Origin: Chitinophagales bacterium | Lineage (GTDB): Bacteria; Bacteroidota; Bacteroidia; Chitinophagales; Saprospiraceae | Assembly: GCA_013299105.1 (NCBI GenBank) | Contig: JAAFJY010000035.1 | Location: 1 to 64,000, forward strand | Direction: 5' to 3' | DNA: 64,000 nt | Shown: one piece after another, positions 52,872 to 61,800 of the stretch | How the letters are laid out: every line of letters starts with the position of its first letter | How positions within the stretch are numbered: position 1 is the stretch's first letter | Program-made: the position numbers and the translations under genes | Notes under the pieces: model-generated | What the model was told of the DNA's origin: nothing | The model's input: the letters and a program-made list of their open reading frames with translations, nothing else | The model's database searches: none

Positions 52872-55800
52872 AGCTAAGCCATGTTTTTTCCGCAAGCTTG
52901 AATGAAAGCAATGCGACCTGCAACAAAAACCAATTTGAACAACAACAGTGTAAACTAGCAAATTTGATGAATGCCATGAATGCTACGCCTATTCCAACTC
53001 AATCGACTCGCTCGATGTATGCAAGAGCGAATGCCGCTACTAATGCCCAAAGCGGTGGATGGAGTCCAGTTTTCAGGACTTTGCCAATTGGTCAAATCTC
53101 TTTTTTGCAAAGAACAGGGTTGTTTTTGTTTTTGTTAGCGGGCATGGCTTTGTCCAGTCCGGTGTTTAGCCAAAATTATACTTGCTCGATCAGCCAGCCC
53201 AATGGGGCGTGTGGTGATGCGGTGATGTACTATTTTGACAAGGATGGTACCATGCACTCCTTTGACATGGTCAGTGGTTCCATGAACTACAGCCCCACTT
53301 CAGGCAGCATCACCATGAGGATTAGGGAGCAGGGTGTCTCTACCAATACTGCTGATGTGTCCTTGAGCATTTCTGGGGGTTCTACTACGGGTACCCCTCA
53401 CGAAGGGCCTTGTAGTGGGGGCTCTACCACTGGCTGGCGGTATTACACCAGTTTCAGTGGCAGTGTTACTGGTACCGGGGCACTTGCCGGGTTACGCATC
53501 AGCATCAGTTTAGGGGGCTATCCACCTTTTCACGTTGGTAATGGCGGCAGTACCGCTGGTGATCCCACTACACCAGGCTTTGCTGCTTGGTCAGTAGCTA
53601 CCGTTAATGCTTGGCCTACTGCTGGACAAATGTATTTCAAGCCAGTTGGTCAAAGCAGCCAGACCGACTTTGAAGGCGATTTGAGCTGTAGCTGTACCCT
53701 GCCATCGACTTCCATTGATTGCGAAGCCAATGTCAACGGTGCGGGCTACAATGTCATTTCCACCTGTCAAGTTACGGCCAATCAAGGCCAATCGCTGTAC
53801 CTGAGTGTCAACCCTAACGTTTCTACCGTGACTTGGACCGGGCCGAATGGATTTGCGGGTACGGGCAACGACGTGCTGATCTCCAACTCCGTTCAACCAG
53901 CTATGTCAGGTAATTACGTGGCAACAGTGACTACCGAGGAAGGCTGTCGGGGTACTAAAACCATCCAAGTGACCATCACTGGGGTCAGTGTCTCGGTCAA
54001 TCATCCAACGATTTGTGCGGGCAGCAGTGGAACCATTACGGCTACTGCTACGGGGGGCACTACTCCTTATCGTTACAACTGGAGCACAGGTGCTACTACG
54101 TCTTCTATTTCGGTCAATCCTACCTCCAATGCTAGTTATACAGTCACCGTTACGGACTTTGCTAACCGAACAGCTACTGCGGTTAGCAACGTAACGGTCA
54201 ATCCACGACCCACTCTCCAGTGCGAAGCGAGAGTGAATGGGACCTGGAGCATTTTGTCCAGTTGTGCCGTTACAGTGCAGTTGGGCAATGATGTCGCTTT
54301 GAGTGTAAACCCACAAGTCAGCACTGTCAATTGGTCTGGTCCGAATGGCTTTTCAGTGACAGGTAACAACGATGCATTCATAGCCAGCAGCATTACCGCA
54401 GCTCAAGTGGGAGCTTACACTGCAACCTTGACCGATGCAAATGGTTGTAGTAATGTCACGACCATTACGGTAACAGCCAATACGCCCAACCCGACGGTAT
54501 CGGTGAACCATCCAACCATTTGTGCGGGAACAAACGGAACCATTACAGCTACTGGTTCGGGAGGCACCACCCCCTACCGCTACAGTTGGAGCAATGGCAT
54601 GACCACTTCTGCCATTACGGTTAGCCCAACTGCAAATGCCAGCTATACCGTTACCCTGACCGATGCAGCCAATCGCACAGCAACGGCGGTTAGTAATGTT
54701 ACAGTAAATGGTTTGCCCAATGCCAGTGCCAGCAACAATGGCCCGCTGACCTGTATCAAAACCAGCGTAACACTCACGGGGTCATCGACCACCACTGGTG
54801 TAAGTTTCGCTTGGAAAAACAGTGCGGGTACCACCATCGCAACTACGGCAGTCACCACCGTCACTACCGCAGGCACTTATACCCTGGAAGTGACCAGTGC
54901 ACAAGGTTGTAAAGCCACTGCCACCACTACGGTGAGCAGCAATACCACCTTGCCCAATGCCAGCGCCTCGGTGAATGGAGCTTTGGGTTGTGGGCGTACC
55001 AGTGTCACTTTGACTGGCACCTCCACCACCCCTGGGGCTACCTTTGTGTGGAAAAACAGTGCGGGTACCACTATCTCCACCACCAGTACAGCTACGGCCA
55101 CAACGGCGGGTAACTATACCCTGGAGGTAACTGACCCTGCGAATGGTTGTAAAAAAACGGTGACTCAAGCTGTGGTTTCGGACAATACGACCATCACGCT
55201 TTCTGGTTCCAGCAGCTTTGAAATTTGCGCAGGCGGTAGTGTGACCTTGTCGGCTACTACCAATGCAACAAGTCCTTACACGGACATTGAGTTCATGCGT
55301 TTTGTGACCCAACAGTCGAATCCTTATACTTCAAGTTCACCCAAAACCTATTTGGGAGGCTTCCCCGTACCAACTTCCAGTGCGGGCAGCATCACTTCCA
55401 CGGATTTTCCAGCTGGCACTACCCAGCAAGTGTATTATGTATATGCTTGCACCAAGCCCGATCCACAGCCTGGTTATTGCCAGCCTTTTGTGGAATACAT
55501 CGTGCGGGTGAATCCCAAGCCTACGGTCAATGCAGGTGCTGACCGTATTATTTGTAGCGGAACCAGTACCACCCTTACTGCCGTAGGATCGGGTGGTACA
55601 CCGGGCTATACTTACAACTGGAGTCATAGTTTGGGTGCTGGAGCTTCCAAGTCGGTGAGCCCAACTGCTACTACAACTTATACTGTTACGGTAACAGACA
55701 CCAAAGGTTGCACTGCTACCGATGCAGTAAAAGTAACAGTTGACAATACCACGATCACGCTCTCTGGTTCCAGCAGCTTTGAAATTTGTACCGGGGGCAG

Positions 55801-58800
55801 CGTGACTTTTGCGGCTACCTCCAATGCAACGAGCCCCTATACGGCCATTGAGTTCGTTCGTTTCTCTTCGCAGCAAGCCAATCCATATACTGCCACGGCC
55901 ACCAAAACTTACCTGGGATACTTCAATGTACCTACTGCTGCGGTCGGTACGGTCAGTTCCACGGATTTCCCTGGGGGCACCACCCAGCAAGTATATTATG
56001 TATATGCTTGTACCAAACCCGACCCAACGGCGGGCTACTGCCAGCCTTTTGTGGAATACATCGTGCGGGTGAACCCCAAACCCACAGTTGATGCAGGTGC
56101 TCCACAGACTATTTGTGGCGGATCAGCGACCATCACCGCAGTGGGATCAGGCGGAACCCCAGGCTACACCTACAACTGGAGCAACAGCTTGGGTGCAGGT
56201 GCCAGCAAAACGGTGAGCCCAACCGCAACGACTACTTATACCGTAACTGTTACGGATTCTAAAGGCTGTACAGCTACCGATAATGTCACCATTACTGTTT
56301 CAGGAACGGGGATCAGTGCCACTGCTGCCAATAATGGCCCGCTGACTTGTACCAAAACCAGTGCCACTATTTCCGCTACACCAACTACTGGCGTCACTTA
56401 TGCCTGGACGGTTCCGACTGGCGTGACCAATCCTGGTAATGTAGCTTCATTCAGTTCTACTACTCCTGGAGCTTATACGGTAACGGTAACTAGCACCACA
56501 TCAGGCTGTACCGGAACATCCAGTACCACGCTTACCCAAAATACTACCGCTCCCAACATCAATGCGAGCAACGATGGTCCTTTGACTTGTACTGATGGCA
56601 GCGTGACCTTGACTGGTTCTTCGACCACCTCGGGCGCTACTTTTGTGTGGAAAAACAGTGCTGGTACCACCATCGCCACCACTGCCACCACCACTGTATC
56701 CACCGCAGGTACTTACACTTTGGAAGTAACGGGTCCGAATGGATGTAAAGCTACTATGACCACCACGGTTACAAGCAATACCACTCTGCCCAACATCAAC
56801 GCGAGCAACGATGGCCCGCTGACTTGTGCCGATGGGACCGTGACCTTGACGGGTAGTTCCACTACCTTGGGCGCTACTTTTGTGTGGAAAAACAGTGCAG
56901 GCACCACCATCGCCACTACTGCCACCACCACCGTAACCACTGCGGGTACTTATACCTTGGAAGTAACGGGTCCCAACGGCTGTAAAGCCACCATGACTAC
57001 CACAGTAGGCAGCAACACGACTGCTCCCAATGCTACGGCCAGCAACAACGGCCCCTTGGGTTGTGGCAAAACCAGTGTAACTCTCACGGGCACCTCAACC
57101 ACTACAGGTGCTACTTTTGCGTGGAAAAACAGCGCTGGCACGGTCATCGCTACTACAGCTACCACTACAGTTACCTCAGCGGGTACCTATACCTTGGAAG
57201 TAACAGCTCCCAACGGCTGTAAAACCACCCGCACTACCACAGTGGTTTTGGACAATACCACGATTACCCTCTCTGGCTCCAGCAGCTTCGAGATTTGTGC
57301 AGGTGGTAGCGTAACTTTTACGGCCACCACCAATGCTACCAGCCCTTATACCGATATTGAATTTGTTCGTTTTTCAACACAACAATCCAATCCATACACA
57401 GCTACTGCGCCAAAAACCTATTTGGGCGGTTTTCCTGTACCTACCTCTAGTGCAGGATCGGTGACCTCCACGGATTTCCCAGCAGGCACCACCCAGCAGG
57501 TGTACTATGTATATGCTTGTACCAAACCCGATCCACAGCCTGGCTACTGCCAGCCTTTTGTAGAATACATTGTGCGAGTGAATCCCAAACCCACCGTGGA
57601 TGCGGGTGCTCCGCAAACCATTTGTGCGGGCTCGCCAGCGACCATCACCGCAGTGGGATCAGGTGGAACCCCTGCATACACCTACAACTGGAGCAACAGC
57701 TTGGGTGCAGGTGCCAGCAAAACGGTGAGCCCAACCGCAACGACTACTTATACCGTAACTGTTACGGATTCTAAAGGCTGCACGGCTACCGATAATGTGA
57801 CTGTTACAGTATCCAATGGTGTTTCCGCCTCGGCCAGCAACAACGGCCCGTTGACTTGTGCTACTACTAGTGCCACCATTTCAGCTACACCGACTACTGG
57901 TGTATCCTATGCTTGGACAGTTCCGACCGGCGCTACCAATCCCGGCAATGTAGCTTCATTCAGCACCACGGTGCCTGGCACTTATACTGTTACCGTTACG
58001 GCTACCGGTTCAGGCTGCACGGCCACAGCCAGTACTACGCTTAACCAGAATAACAGTGCACCCAACATCAATGCGAGCAACAATGGTCCATTGACATGTG
58101 CCAAAACCAGCGTAACCTTGACGGGCAGCTCAACTACTTCTGGAGTTACTTATGCCTGGAAAAACAGCGCTGGAACCGTCATTGCCACTACTGCTAGCAC
58201 CACAGTTCCCACTGCGGGTACTTACACCTTGGAAGTAAGTGGCCCGAATGGTTGTGTAGCTACCACTACCACCACTGTTACCCAAGACCTCAGCCAACCC
58301 AATATCAGCGCCAGTAACGATGGTCCTTTGACTTGTGCTGATGGTACTGTTACCCTGACGGGCAGTTCCACTACAGTTGGTGCCACCTTTATATGGAAAA
58401 ATAGTACAGGTACTACCATCGCTACCACTGCTACCACTATGGTAACCACTGCGGGTACTTACACCCTGGAAGTAACGGGTCCGAATGGTTGTAAAGCTAC
58501 CGCTACTACTAACGTTACCGAAAACAAGGTTCTGCCCAATATCAGTGCGAACAACAATGGCCCGCTGACCTGTGCCAAGACCAGTGTTACGCTGACGGGC
58601 TCTTCGACCACTACGGGGGTAAGTTATATCTGGAAAAACAGCGCTGGTACCACCATTGCCACTACCGCTACTACGACCGTTAACACCACGGGTACTTATA
58701 CCCTGGAAGTGACTGGCCCCAATGGCTGTAAGGCGACCGCTACTACCACCGTAACCCAAGACATCGCAGTACCTAACATCTCTGCTTCTGCATCGGGTAC

Positions 58801-61800
58801 ATTTACCTGTGCTGTTACCAGTGTCAGCTTAAATGGTTCTTCAACCACGCCAGGAGTGACCTACTCTTGGAAGAACAGCGCAGGTACTGTTATTGCTACT
58901 ACCGCTTCTACTACAGTAAATACCGGAGGAACCTACACCCTTGAATTAACTGCACCAAATGGTTGTACAGCTACCGCTACAGTTACGGTTACGGGCAATA
59001 CTACGCCTCCTAATGCCAGTGCAAGCAACGACGGTCCGCTGACATGTACCAAAACAAGCGTGAACCTGACGGGGTCTTCAACCACCTCAGGAGTTACTTA
59101 TGTGTGGAAGAATAGCGCTGGCACCACAATCGCTACCACCGCTACCACGACCGTCACTACGGCTGGTACCTACACCTTGGAAGTGACTGGCCCCAACGGT
59201 TGTAAAGCTACCACTACTACTACCGTTTCAGGGAGCACTACTCCTCCCAATGCCAGTGCGAGCAACAATGGCCCACTGACCTGTAGCAAGACCTCGGTCA
59301 CGCTGACGGGTAGCTCAACTACTACCGGCGTAAGTTTTGAGTGGACCAATAGTGCCGGAACCGTGATTTCTTCTACGGCAACGGCTACTGTCACTACTGC
59401 GGGCACTTATACTTTGGAAGTGACAGCGCCCAATGGTTGCGTGGCTACCACGACTACTACCGTTGTGCAAGACATTAGCGTACCCAACATCAGCGCCAGC
59501 AACGACGGCCCCTTGACTTGTGCCGACGGCACCGTAAACCTGACAGGTAGTTCTACTACGCCTGGGGCTACTTTTGTCTGGAAAAACAGTGCAGGTACCA
59601 CCATTGCTACTGCCGCGACTACTACTGTTACAACTGCGGGTACGTATACCCTAGAAGTAACAGGTCCAAACGGTTGTAAAGCAACTGCTACTACCACCGT
59701 TACTCAAAATATCAGCCTCCCCAACGCCGGTGCCAGCAATAACGGCCCGCTGACTTGCGCCAAGACCAGCGTCAATTTGACTGGCTCTTCGACCACCACT
59801 GGGGTAAGTTACATCTGGAAAAACAGTACTGGTACCACCATCGCCACTACTGCTACTACTACGGTTACTACTGCGGGCACTTATACCTTAGAAGTAACAG
59901 GCCCCAACGGCTGTAAAGCTACGGCCACCACCACCGTTACCCAAGACCTAAGTGTGCCCAATGCCAGCGCGAGCAACAACGGCCCGCTGACTTGCAGCAA
60001 AACCAGCGTTAGCTTGACGGGTAGCTCTACCACCACTGGTGTAAGCTATGTGTGGAAAAACAGCGCTGGCACTACCATTGCTACTACCTCAACTACCAGC
60101 GTTACCACGGCTGGTACTTACACTTTGGAAGTAACTGGCCCCAACGGTTGCGTAGCAACGACTACTACTACCGTTACGCAAGACATCAGCGTTCCGAACA
60201 TCAACGCCAGCAACGATGGCCCCTTGACTTGTACCAAGACCAGCGTTACTTTGACGGGCTCATCCACTACCACTGGCGTAAGCTTTGTGTGGAAAAACAG
60301 CGTTGGTACGACCATCGCTTCTACAGCTAGCACCACTGTAAACACCGCTGGTACTTATACTTTGGAAGTAACTGGCCCCAACGGCTGTAAAGCCACGGCT
60401 ACCACCACGGTAACGGGCAACACCACACCTCCTAATATCAGCGCCAGCAACAATGGCCCACTGACTTGTAGCAAAACTTCGGTCACACTAACGGGCAGCT
60501 CAACTACTGCTGGTGTAAGCTATGAATGGACCAATAGCACTGGAACCGTGATTTCTTCTACGGCCACTGCTACCGTTTCGACTCCAGGCACTTATACCTT
60601 GGAAGTGACGGCGCCCAATGGTTGCGTAGCTACCACTACCACCATCGTTACGCAAGACATCAGCGTACCCAACATCAGCGCCAGCAACGATGGCCCATTG
60701 ACTTGTATTGACGGCACTGTAACTTTGACGGGCTCTTCTACCACCCCTGGTGTAACTTATGTGTGGAAAAACAACACTGGTACGACCATCGCTACCACCG
60801 CCACAACAACCGTTACCACTGCGGGTATTTATACCCTGGAAGTAACTGGCCCTAACGGTTGTAAGGCCACTGCTACCACCACCGTTATCAGCAATACCTC
60901 CCTGCCCAACGCTTCGGCCGGTAACAATGGCCCGCTGACTTGTAGCAAAACCAGCGTCACTTTGACTGGCAGCTCAAGTACCAGTGGGGTTAGTTATATC
61001 TGGAAAAACAGCGCTGGTACCACGATTTCTACCACCAATATTGCTACAATAAGCACTGCTGGTACCTATACCTTGGAAGTGACCGGTCCGAACGGTTGTA
61101 AGGCGACTGCCAGCACCACCGTTATCCAGGACATCAGCTTGCCCAACATCAGCACCAGCAACAACGGCCCGCTGACCTGTACCAAGACCAGCGTTACCCT
61201 GACGGGTTCTTCTACCACCACGGGTGTAACTTTTGCCTGGAAAAATGGTGCCGGAACCGTCATTGCCACCACTGCAAGCACCAGCGTCACTACCCCCGGC
61301 ACATATACTCTGGAAGTGACTGGTCCTAACGGTTGTATTGCTACGGCTACCACCACCGTTACCCAAGACAACACCACACCCAACGTGAATGCCAGCAACG
61401 ATGGTCCATTGACTTGTACCGATGGCACCGTCACGTTGACTGCTAGCTCCACTACAACTGGCGTAACTTATGTGTGGAAAAACACCGCTGGCACTACCAT
61501 CTCTACCACTGCCACTGCGTCCGTCACTATTGCAGGTACTTACACTGTTGAAGTAAGTGCGCCCAATGGTTGTAAGGCAACAGCTACCACTACCGTTACC
61601 GAAAACAAGGTTCTGCCCAACATCAGCGCTAGCAACAATGGCCCACTGACGTGTAGCAAAACCAGTGTAACCCTTACTGGCAATTCAACCACCAGTGGTG
61701 TTACTTACGCTTGGAAAAACAGTGCGGGAACGGTCATCGCTACTGCCGCTACTACTAGCGTAACTGCTGCTGGTACTTATACCTTGGAAGTAACAGGTCC